Shown piece after piece: positions 35,517 to 41,835 of a stretch of DNA of 42,027 nt. Location: the NCBI GenBank assembly GCA_020445805.1, contig JAGRFX010000011.1:1-42027 (forward strand), read 5' to 3'. This DNA is from Rhodocyclaceae bacterium (GTDB taxonomy: Bacteria > Pseudomonadota > Gammaproteobacteria > Burkholderiales > Rhodocyclaceae). The first letter of the stretch is position 1. Every line of letters begins with the position of its first letter. Position numbers and translations under genes: made by a program. The notes below the pieces were generated by a model, which saw nothing but the letters and a program-made list of their open reading frames with translations, was not told the origin of the DNA and did no database searches.

Positions 35517-35921
35517 TCAGGCCGGCGGCTTCGACGTGTGATCCGACGGCGCCTTGCGCCGCTTCATGACCACGGAACACAGCACCGCGATCGCAGCAGC
35601 GACGAGCGCTGCCGCTGGCAGGAAGAGGACAAGCGCCCCCGCCATGCCAGTCAGTTCGCTCTCATATGCGGCGCAAAGGTAGGACGCCATCGGAAGCAGC
35701 GGCAGGAGCACCAGGGAATGACCGGGCGCCGTTCGCAGCTTGATCACGCTCCCGATGTACGCCAGGCCCAGCAGAACTGAAAAGGACAGGCCCGCCATCA
35801 GGCTTCCGTCGCTGCCCCGCGTGCAGAGGTAGCTGACTAATGCGTATGGGATCAGCCAGAGGAAGATCAACTTCTCTCCAAAGTCACTGAATGTCGTGTC
35901 GGGGAAGTTTCTGGGCACCAC
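35517..35921 (-). CDS. hypothetical multi-TM membrane protein
   Basis: A 134-residue protein with about four hydrophobic helices (FLWLIPYALVSYL, LSFSVLLGLAYIGSVI, LVLLPLLPMASYLCAAY, GALVLFLPAAALVAAAIAVL) and a basic Lys/Arg tail. The GTG start at 35921 is uncertain; no better site is visible. It ends 15 bp before the start of the gene below it. Family unknown. Confidence 0.55.
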   Translation of the reverse strand: MVPRNFPDTTFSDFGEKLIFLWLIPYALVSYLCTRGSDGSLMAGLSFSVLLGLAYIGSVIKLRTAPGHSLVLLPLLPMASYLCAAYESELTGMAGALVLFLPAAALVAAAIAVLCSVVMKRRKAPSDHTSKPPA

Positions 35922-35972
35922 CCTGGCTTCATCAGCACAGTGCCCAGGCGGTAAGACTGCACTGTTCGCGCA

Positions 35973-36530
35973 CTACCCCCCTCCTGAAGCCAGCCTGGAA
36001 TAGACAAACTTTCCGGTGCGCTTGCAAATGGACAGACGCTCCCCAAAACCACCAGATGGCGAACACGAAAGTCCGACCTCCCAACTGTCTGGATTCTCGG
36101 CCACGATGAAAATATCCGATTGCCGCCGGACGCCATTGAGAAGATCCTGCCCCATCGCGAGCGCCTGATGTCTGCTTGTCGCGCCAATGCCTTTGCGGTA
36201 GCCAAGACGTCGCTCCAGGAGCTGACCCCAAGTGCCTACGATTGCACTTGGCGACTGACCCGCTATCGCAGCGCCTTTCGACACAATAGCCAGATCACGC
36301 TGGGAACCCCTAAGCACGATCAGGCCAAGGTAGGCGTCGACGCATGCCAGGATGTATTTGGCCTTCGGGCACAAGGGCTCGCCTGCGAGTTCCAGCAGCA
36401 GCGGAAGGTAGTTCTGATCATGAAGCACAAGATCTTCGTCCTGCTCGGCCAGGTAAAGGTCTTCGTCATAGGCCCACCTGCGCAGAGTCGCTTCAGAGGG
36501 GTTCCAGTCTTCGAGAATGAATTTACTCAC
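35973..36530 (-). CDS. hypothetical protein beside the IS remnant
   Basis: A 185-residue protein from the GTG at 36530 (SKFILEDWNPSEATLRRWAYD), or 203 residues from the ATG at 36584. I prefer the shorter form because the extra 18 residues look like non-coding sequence close to the break of the IS110-type remnant. It is acidic at the N-terminus (YDEDLYLAEQDEDLVLHDQNY) and has no membrane segment. No family recognised. Third-position GC is lower than in genes to the left, which suggests a different origin. Confidence 0.58.
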   Translation of the reverse strand: MSKFILEDWNPSEATLRRWAYDEDLYLAEQDEDLVLHDQNYLPLLLELAGEPLCPKAKYILACVDAYLGLIVLRGSQRDLAIVSKGAAIAGQSPSAIVGTWGQLLERRLGYRKGIGATSRHQALAMGQDLLNGVRRQSDIFIVAENPDSWEVGLSCSPSGGFGERLSICKRTGKFVYSRLASGGG

Positions 36531-36621
36531 TATGGTGCCTACCGTGCGCTCAGCGACCGATGGGGAATGCCGAACGATGCGCATCAGACTGCAATGTCAT
36601 CATGAATCCTGCACTTCTCGG

Positions 36622-36960
36622 TCGTCCGTCCCGAAGGAGCATTCCTCTGGTGCCACGCGGCACCTGGGGCGCATCTCCAAACGAGGCGACAAGTACCTCC
36701 GAATGCTGCTCACCCATGGCGCCCGCGCAATTCTCAGAGCTGCGCAGCTGGCCAGGCAGGCCCAGCGCCCGCTGGACACCTTGCGACTATGGGCCGTTCA
36801 GGTTCAGGCGCGAACGAATCACAACAAGGCCGCCTGCGCGCTCGCCAACAAACTCGCCCGGATCTGCTACGCGGTACTGCGCGACCACGAACCCTACGGC
36901 AACCCGCAACCACGTCAGACCAAGAAGCTTGAGCGCACTGCGTTTTCGCTTGCCGCCTGA
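36622..36960 (+). pseudogene. IS110-family transposase, C-terminal fragment
   Basis: About 112 codons of the C-terminal transposase_20 domain remain. Homology begins near VPKEHSSGATRHLGRISKRGDKYL and continues through LLTHGARAILRAAQ to the stop at 36960. The DEDD nuclease N-terminal domain and the central region are missing, and no start codon belongs to it, so it cannot transpose. Confidence 0.85.
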
Positions 36961-36967
36961 TCATCTG

Positions 36968-36977
36968 GCTTACCCAC
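36968..36977. repeat. 10-bp target site duplication, left copy
   Basis: GCTTACCCAC directly precedes the left end of the ISAs1 element; the identical copy is at 38276-38285. Ten bp is within the range of ISAs1-family duplications (8-10 bp). Confidence 0.85.
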
Positions 36978-38275
36978 CAGGGCTACCGCAGCTACCCATC
37001 TGTCGTTGACCCGCTGAAAATGTTGTTCACGATCACGCACTTGCGAAACCGCTGTTCACAGAGGCCGGTTTTGTGTAGTTTCCTGGCTTTTTGGCGGAGC
37101 CATGGAAACGGAAAAGCTGGCGTCGATGGTCGAGGTATTCGAGGGGCTCGAGGACTGGCGTAGCGCGCAGCAGACGCGACATGTGCTGAGCGAACTGCTG
37201 ACGGTGGCGGTGTGCGCGGTGCTGAGCGGCGCGGACGATTTCGAGGAAGTCTCTCAATGGGGTCGGGAGCGTCTCGACTGGCTGCGCGGCTTTCTCTCGC
37301 TGGACTATGGTGTTGCCTCCCCTGATACGTTCGAGCGTGTTTTTGCGGTGCTCGACCCAAAGGGTTTCGAGAGGGCGTTTCGGATCTGGGTGGGCTCGGT
37401 GGTCCCGGCGCTGGGGCGCGACCAGGTGATCGCCATCGACGGCAAGACGAGCCGGCGCACGACCAGCAAGGCGGCGGCTGCACCGCTGCACATGGTGAGC
37501 GCCTTCGCGGCCAACGTCGGCATTGTGCTGGGGCAGACGGCGACCGCCGCGAAATCCAATGAGATCACCGCGATCCCGGAGCTGTTGCGCACGCTCGACG
37601 TCGAGGACTGCATCGTGACCATCGACGCCATGGGTACGCAGACGGCGATCGCCGACCAGATCCGCGCCGGCCACGGCAACTACGTGCTGTGCGTGAAAGA
37701 CAACCATCCGAAGCTGCTCGAATCGATCCTGCTGGCCCACATCGGCATAGAGACACCTCTGGTCGCGGTGAGCACCAGCGAGACGCGCTCGCGCAGCCAC
37801 GGCCGAGAAGAGATCCGGCGCTGCCAGGCCTTCGAGGCGGGGAATCGGCTCTACAAGACCGAGCAATGGCGCGATCTTCACAGCTTCGCCGTGGTCGAGC
37901 GTACCCGCACGATCGGCGACCGGACCACGGTCGAGCGACGGCACTACATCACCAGTCTGCCGCCGGACGCCGAGAAGATCGCCCACGCCGTACGTAGCCA
38001 CTGGGAGGTAGAGAACCGCCTGCACTGGTGCCTCGACGTTCAGTTCGCCGACGACTACGCCCGCGGGCGCACCGGTCATGTCGCACACAATCTGGCGCTG
38101 GTGCGACACATGGCCCTCAAACTCCTGCGGCTGAACACATCGCGCAAGGCGAGCATCAAGACCAAGCGACTGCTGGCCGCCACCTCGGACCTGTATCGCG
38201 CCGAGTTGCTTGGCTTCACGACAGAAGAAGATGAGGACGACGATTGATGTCATCTGCGTAGCTGCGGGAGCCCTG
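36978..38275 (+). mobile_element. complete ISAs1-family insertion sequence, 1298 bp
   Basis: Terminal inverted repeats of 21 bp match at 19 positions: CAGGGCTACCGCAGCTACCC at the left (36978 onward) and CAGGGCTCCCGCAGCTACGC at the right (reverse strand, 38275 backward). A 10-bp duplication GCTTACCCAC flanks both ends, so the insertion is intact and probably recent. It carries one full-length transposase gene. It landed within the 3' non-coding part of the IS110-type remnant. Confidence 0.93.
37102..38247 (+). CDS. ISAs1 family transposase
   Basis: A 381-residue transposase. The N-terminal DDE_Tnp_1-associated domain (about 8-95) includes VFEGLEDWRSAQQTRHVLSE and SPDTFERVFAVLD. The DDE catalytic triad is D in VIAIDGKTSRR, D in CIVTIDAMGTQ, and E in HWEVENRLHWCLDVQF, the classic H-W-x-x-E-N-x-L-H-W-x-L-D-V motif. 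No frameshift or stop is present; the protein is probably active. Its acidic C-terminus is TTEEDEDDD. Confidence 0.95.
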   Translation: METEKLASMVEVFEGLEDWRSAQQTRHVLSELLTVAVCAVLSGADDFEEVSQWGRERLDWLRGFLSLDYGVASPDTFERVFAVLDPKGFERAFRIWVGSVVPALGRDQVIAIDGKTSRRTTSKAAAAPLHMVSAFAANVGIVLGQTATAAKSNEITAIPELLRTLDVEDCIVTIDAMGTQTAIADQIRAGHGNYVLCVKDNHPKLLESILLAHIGIETPLVAVSTSETRSRSHGREEIRRCQAFEAGNRLYKTEQWRDLHSFAVVERTRTIGDRTTVERRHYITSLPPDAEKIAHAVRSHWEVENRLHWCLDVQFADDYARGRTGHVAHNLALVRHMALKLLRLNTSRKASIKTKRLLAATSDLYRAELLGFTTEEDEDDD

Positions 38276-38285
38276 GCTTACCCAC
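38276..38285. repeat. 10-bp target site duplication, right copy
   Basis: GCTTACCCAC directly after the right end of the ISAs1 element, identical to 36968-36977. Confidence 0.85.
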
Positions 38286-38533
38286 CACCCCTTGCGACGA
38301 GACTGATCGCCCACCATGGCACTCAGGGTCACACCCACGCGATTCGACGCCGATAACTCTTCCGGCTCAACAGCAGCCGTTTGTATCGATTGGCGCTTCG
38401 CGGGCAGATTCCATGTCGGCACGGGTCACACAGAACCCACTTCAGATGCCGGATATACGACTGCAGGTGATTCACCCAGAAAAGCCAGACTATAGGTCAG
38501 CCTTGTATTGTGGGGGAGTCCATATAGGAATTG

Positions 38534-38968
38534 TTAGCTTTTTCGATACGTGTCTTCTTGAACAAGTGTTGCTTGACTCTTAATCGTTTCGATCAAAGAG
38601 CGACGGGCTTGTTTTTCACGAATCCAGGTGACGGTAAAATTAAGCGACGAAATAGCAAGAACGATTGTTGCCGAAACATAGATGGCATAGCTAGTGGCAG
38701 TAAGATTAGAGGCTCCTACCCAGGACAAAATTGTGGAAATTAGCGCGCCAATACTAGCGCTGGCGAATCCAAGAGCTTGATTTTCTGACTGCATTGATCG
38801 ATCAAGCGCTTCTATATCTCGCTCTTGCACTTCGAAGGTATTTAATCGTCGAATTCGACGCAATGATATTTCGGGACGCCATGTCGGAAATGTTGGGTTT
38901 TCCAATAGGCTTGAAGTTGGCTTTCCACCCAACGAGCTAGATGCATCGAGCTGAATTTCGTCCGTCAT
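38534..38968 (-). CDS. cassette-borne two-TM protein
   Basis: A 144-residue protein with a cytosolic N-terminal half (about 60 residues, charged RRIRRLNTFEVQERDIEALDR), two membrane helices (about 65-87 with LGFASASIGALISTILSWVG and 91-115), and a short charged C-terminal coil (IREKQARRSLIETIKSQ). The layout is like SLATT or other small pore-forming modules. Its start overlaps the TPR gene stop by 4 bp, so they are a coupled pair inside one cassette. AT-rich codon use shows transfer. Function not known; membrane effector is inference. Confidence 0.75.
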   Translation of the reverse strand: MTDEIQLDASSSLGGKPTSSLLENPTFPTWRPEISLRRIRRLNTFEVQERDIEALDRSMQSENQALGFASASIGALISTILSWVGASNLTATSYAIYVSATIVLAISSLNFTVTWIREKQARRSLIETIKSQATLVQEDTYRKS

Positions 38969-39864
38969 GATTCAGCTCCTCCCCACCCACGAAGCAATGA
39001 TTTGACTGAGCTTCGCCTCGATAGCAGCTCCCGGTGTTCAGTCAGAAAACGCTTGGCACGATCGGGGGATATTTCTCTAAGTTGATCAAGCGCTAAATCC
39101 GCTTGAGTATTCAAGCCAGATTTTGAGAAAATCTCGATCGCAGTTTCGATGTGGTCGGGGTCTGTGGGCTGTAAAGACAAAGTTCTTTTTGCGTATTTTA
39201 ACGCTTCGTTAAGCATTCCCATTTGCTGCAAGACTAGCGACGTATTGTATTGATAGGCAATTTCCTCTGGCACTAGGTCTGCAGCTTCTTTCTGGACCTC
39301 TAGGCATTTTTCAAACTGTTTTGCCCCATAGTAGAGCCGGCCCAGCTGATTGAGATAAAACGCACGATCTTTTGTAGCTTTTCCTTCCTTGCCCAGCGCA
39401 TACATTCGGCTCTCTAGTAGTTGTATTCCTGCAAGCGCGTCATCCCGTACGTTGTAATACTGGACGAGGCTTCCGTATGCATGGCGTATCTGCTCGTCAC
39501 TAAGATCATAAGAATCAATAAGTTCTAATAAGAGTTCCGCCCCCTCGCGAACCCCGCCAACAGAAAGTACGACTGCCGAAGCAAAAAGTGCATCTTTTGC
39601 CTCTAATTCCCGGAGTTTGGGAAGTAGCTGGTAGATTCTAGAAAGATCGCCCTTTCGTATAGCCGTCTTCAACTCAACTCGTGGATCAATCTCAAACGTG
39701 TCTTCAGTGTCCGTGTCCGAGAACTTGTCGTTGCTTAGAACGGCTGGAGCCTTGGTCGTGAAACCAAGCTTTTCGCTAACCCAACGGATGATTCTGGCTT
39801 GGTCTCGTTCGGGAAACTCACCCAAGATATCAATTATCTTTCTTATTGCGTCTAGATCATCCAT
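38965..39864 (-). CDS. cassette-borne TPR protein
   Basis: A 299-residue protein. The N-terminal helix bundle (DDLDAIRKIIDILGEFPERDQARIIRWVSEKLGF) resembles the short helical module at the start of many phage-related and defence proteins. A flexible acidic stretch follows (DTDTEDTFEID), then TPR-like repeats from about 75 on (ALFASAVVLSVGG, FYLNQLGRLYYGAKQFEKCL, QYNTSLVLQQMGMLNEALKYA). ATG at 39864 is preferred over 39870, because AGGA then stands 6 nt upstream. Likely a sensor or regulator of the membrane partner; that is inference. Confidence 0.8.
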   Translation of the reverse strand: MDDLDAIRKIIDILGEFPERDQARIIRWVSEKLGFTTKAPAVLSNDKFSDTDTEDTFEIDPRVELKTAIRKGDLSRIYQLLPKLRELEAKDALFASAVVLSVGGVREGAELLLELIDSYDLSDEQIRHAYGSLVQYYNVRDDALAGIQLLESRMYALGKEGKATKDRAFYLNQLGRLYYGAKQFEKCLEVQKEAADLVPEEIAYQYNTSLVLQQMGMLNEALKYAKRTLSLQPTDPDHIETAIEIFSKSGLNTQADLALDQLREISPDRAKRFLTEHRELLSRRSSVKSLLRGWGGAES

Positions 39865-39909
39865 ATGCATTCCTAATTTATTAGCAAATGTGCCGAAAGT
39901 GGTATGTAA

Positions 39910-39967
39910 AGCTAACGTTGGAGTTCAGCGGCTGCCGAAGGCAGTCCGCTGCAATGACGGGTTGGGC
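39910..39967 (-). repeat. integron attC site of cassette 1
   Basis: A 58-bp attC. On the minus strand: core R'' GCCCAAC, arm GCAGCGG, central hairpin CTGCC-TTC-GGCAG, arm CCGCTG, and core R' GTTAGCT. The arms fold into the bulged hairpin that IntI recognises as single-stranded DNA. The R'' core equals the complement of the attI-side boundary GTTGGGC at 40449-40443, confirming that it belongs to the Imm50-like cassette. Confidence 0.85.
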
Positions 39968-40448
39968 GTCGTGGCTCGGAACATTGCCAGCATGTGCAGT
40001 GACTACTTGGCATACGGCGTGATGCTGATGAGCCGTGCTTTCTGGGCCATGAATGACGCCTCGAATTCGTAGCAATGCTCAAGCTCAACTTGCAGGACTT
40101 GACGCGCTGCTTCATGTGGGTGACTGACCACCTCAAGGTTAAGCGCTGACAGAACGTTTTGATTATTGAAGCCCTGGATTTGCACGCGCAAGACTCCCTC
40201 GAACCGGAAATGAAAGATTGCGTCTCCGTGAAGCCTGTAGAAGCCTTCTTCTGTGACTTCGGATGTCATAACCCAGCCACGCAGATGAAGATCTAGGACC
40301 GGCGAAAGCTCTACGGACGTTGCGACGTGCGAGCGGTCGATTGCTAGCTTGAAAACCTCAGCGTCGTGAAAGCTAGGCCACATGCCGAGATGGGACACAA
40401 TTGATTCGTAGCCTTCGATGAACTCATGAGCTTCCATACGACGCCCAA
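39916..40448 (-). mobile_element. integron gene cassette 1 (Imm50-like gene)
   Basis: A 533-bp cassette read leftward from the attI-like boundary (40448) to its attC (39967-39910). It contains one gene and its attC only, the standard cassette plan, and lies in first position next to the integrase. Confidence 0.82.
40003..40437 (-). CDS. cassette-borne Imm50-like immunity protein
   Basis: A 144-residue protein. The block MWPSFHDAEVFKLAIDRSHV is the conserved Imm50 motif, followed by strands VLDLHLRGWVMTSEV, AIFHFRFEGVLRVQIQGF and NVLSALNLEV. Imm50 proteins protect against polymorphic toxins, but in cassettes they occur without toxin genes. The ATG at 40437 lies 5 nt from the recombination boundary, so no ribosome-binding site of its own is visible; translation may rely on the attI-side leader. 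A longer frame to 40515 would run through attI and is rejected. Confidence 0.8.
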   Translation of the reverse strand: MEAHEFIEGYESIVSHLGMWPSFHDAEVFKLAIDRSHVATSVELSPVLDLHLRGWVMTSEVTEEGFYRLHGDAIFHFRFEGVLRVQIQGFNNQNVLSALNLEVVSHPHEAARQVLQVELEHCYEFEASFMAQKARLISITPYAK

Positions 40449-40449
40449 C
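40443..40449 (-). other. attI-like core site
   Basis: GTTGGGC on the minus strand, 133 bp before the integrase start, fits the GTTRRRY recombination core. It forms the junction between the integrase side and cassette 1; the matching GCCCAAC closes that cassette. Flanking attI elements such as direct repeats were not identified. Confidence 0.75.
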
Positions 40450-40525
40450 TAGATGTAGACGACACGGTGCGTCCGATAAACTGGCCCCTGTCCAATAAGC
40501 TGGAACAGAGGACACGCGAAGCCGC

Positions 40526-40554
40526 TTGCGCCATGCGGAAGTCTGGCATATACC
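40526..40554 (+). promoter_or_regulatory. predicted promoter of the integrase gene
   Basis: TTGCGC (40526-40531), a 17-bp spacer, then TATACC (40549-40554), which overlaps the first base of the LexA box. The arrangement is that of SOS-repressed intI promoters in which LexA covers the -10 region. Confidence 0.6.
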
Positions 40555-40569
40555 TGTATACCCATACAG
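40554..40569. promoter_or_regulatory. LexA (SOS) box
   Basis: CTGTATACCCATACAG matches the proteobacterial LexA consensus CTGT-N8-ACAG without mismatch, 13 bp before the integrase ATG. LexA control of intI is established for class 1 and Vibrio integrons. Confidence 0.9.
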
Positions 40570-40581
40570 TTCTCGCCAGTC

Positions 40582-41823
40582 ATGAAACCGGACACCCCTA
40601 CCTCCTCTTCATCCAGACCTCCGCGCCTGCTCGACCAAGTGCGCGCAGCCATCCGTTACCGTCATTACAGCTTAAGGACGGAGCGGGCTTATGTCTATTG
40701 GGTGCGGGCGTTCGTTCGTCATCACGGCATGCGACACCCCAGGGAGATGGGCGCTCGGGAGATTCGGGGCTTTTTGCAGTGGCTGGTTTCCGAGCGTGAC
40801 GTGGCGGCGGCGACCCATCAGCAGGCCTTGTCGGCCCTGCTGTTCCTGTACCGCCACGTGCTGGAAATCACCCTGCCCTGGCTTGACGAGATCGAGCGGC
40901 CGAAGCGGCCCGCGCGCGTGCCGACGGTGCTGAACGTCACCGAGGTTCAGGCGCTGCTCGGCGCCATGTCTGGCCTGCACGCGCTGATGGCACGGCTGAT
41001 CTACGGATCCGGCATGCGGCTGATGGAGTGCCTGCGCCTGCGGGTCAAGGATATCGACCTGCACCGGGGAGAGATTCGGGTGCGGGACGGCAAGGGAAGC
41101 AAGGACCGTGTCACCGTGTTGCCGACTTCTCTTGGGTCCGGGCTCGAATTGCAGCTCGCCAATGCGCGGGTCATGTTTGACCTCGACCGGAAGCTGAGCC
41201 GGCCCGGTGTGCACCTACCTCACGCGCTCGCCCGCAAGTACCCCAACGCCCCTGAGAGTTGGGCCTGGTTCTGGCTTTTTCCAGCCCCCGAGCTATCGAC
41301 AGATCCCGTCAGCGGCATCACGCGCCGGCACCACATGCATGAGAAGAGCCTGCAGCGGGCGATCAAGCGCGCGTCCAGCGCGGCGGGCATCTGCCGCCCG
41401 GTCAGCGTGCACACCCTCCGCCACTCCTTTGCCACCCACCTACTGGAATCGGGCAGTGATATCCGTACCGTTCAAGAATACTTGGGGCTGCCAGCACGGG
41501 CATCGCACGGGGCGCGTGCCGGGCTTGGCTCATCGAATCGGACATCCCTCGCCACCCATTGTTCGACGGCCGAGGAATTTCCCGGGGCACGCCCTGCGGG
41601 TGGCGCCCGCACGGCACCGCGACGGCGTTGCACGCCTTGCCAAGCGAACCACGCTTGGCTGCGCCGCGCGCCTTGTCGCGGCACCGTGTGGACACCACAC
41701 CCCGCACGCTGCCCATGCCGACAGCCCCACGGCCACTCGAATGTTTCGACCACGATGATCACCACCCACGTCCTCAACCGCGGCGCGTCGGGTGTCGTCA
41801 GCCCCCTCGACCGGCTCGCCTGA
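40582..41823 (+). CDS. intI: integron integrase IntI, inactivated (Y312T, 82-codon insertion)
   Basis: An uninterrupted 413-codon frame. Minus an 82-codon insertion it aligns residue by residue with IntI1 numbering: R146 (SGMRLMEC), K171 (GKGSKD), H277 and R280 (HTLRHSF), H303 (LGHSNVSTT). The IntI-specific extra domain is present (HALARKYPNAPESWAWFWLFPA). At position 312 the catalytic Tyr is Thr (MITTHVLNRG instead of MIYTHV). Between L301 and G302 lies the in-frame foreign segment 41485-41730. Without Tyr no strand cleavage is possible, so it is a dead enzyme. LexA box and promoter remain. dnaE2 starts 12 bp downstream. Confidence 0.93.
   Translation: MKPDTPTSSSSRPPRLLDQVRAAIRYRHYSLRTERAYVYWVRAFVRHHGMRHPREMGAREIRGFLQWLVSERDVAAATHQQALSALLFLYRHVLEITLPWLDEIERPKRPARVPTVLNVTEVQALLGAMSGLHALMARLIYGSGMRLMECLRLRVKDIDLHRGEIRVRDGKGSKDRVTVLPTSLGSGLELQLANARVMFDLDRKLSRPGVHLPHALARKYPNAPESWAWFWLFPAPELSTDPVSGITRRHHMHEKSLQRAIKRASSAAGICRPVSVHTLRHSFATHLLESGSDIRTVQEYLGLPARASHGARAGLGSSNRTSLATHCSTAEEFPGARPAGGARTAPRRRCTPCQANHAWLRRAPCRGTVWTPHPARCPCRQPHGHSNVSTTMITTHVLNRGASGVVSPLDRLA
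41485..41730. mobile_element. MITE-like 246-bp insertion within intI
   Basis: A segment absent from the integrase family, inserted exactly between codons 301 and 302. Its ends are imperfect inverted repeats of about 30 bp (24 matches): GGGGCTGCCAGCACGGGCA at the left and GGGGCTGTCGGCATGGGCA on the reverse strand at the right. An internal palindrome CCAAGCG-N5-CGCTTGG lies at 41640-41658. It encodes no transposase, and its length (a multiple of 3) and lack of stops keep the frame open. No clear target duplication was found. Confidence 0.72.
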
Positions 41824-41835
41824 GCATGCACGCCC

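Larger units (their letters stand above)
36600..38528 (+). mobile_element. IS110/IS1111-type remnant, split by an ISAs1 element
   Basis: The left part is lost at about 36600-36625. The surviving right part runs to about 36977 and resumes at 38286-38528 after the nested ISAs1 element. It carries the C-terminal end of a Transposase_20-type transposase and ends with TGGGGGAGTCCATATA (38511-38526). The reverse, ATGGACTCCCCC, resembles the subterminal repeat of IS1111-type elements as I recall it. The end abuts the attC core at 38533. The IS1111-attC group is known to insert into attC sites. Confidence 0.7.
38533..39915 (-). mobile_element. integron gene cassette 2 (TPR and two-TM genes), attC truncated
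   Basis: On the minus strand the cassette begins TTAGCT (from 39915) and ends with the attC core AGCTAAC (38539-38533). These two are exact reverse complements, as required for the ends of a single circularised cassette. The stop of the two-TM gene (TAA) lies inside the core, a common arrangement. Beyond the core the rest of the attC is replaced by the end of the IS110/IS1111-type remnant. AT content is far above the chromosomal level. Confidence 0.8.

Noticed and set aside
35010-36530. Additional integron cassettes left of the IS remnant
   Set aside because: Gaps between these genes are too short or lack paired GTTRRRY/RYYYAAC cores, so no attC can be supported there.
36968-38285. GCTTACCCAC copies as terminal repeats of the insertion sequence
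   Set aside because: They are in direct, not inverted, orientation and lie outside the CAGGGCT inverted repeats, so they are the target duplication.
38216-38422. 68-codon minus-strand open frame across the right end of ISAs1
   Set aside because: It spans the IS junction and target duplication, so it cannot be an old gene; no motif or ribosome-binding site.
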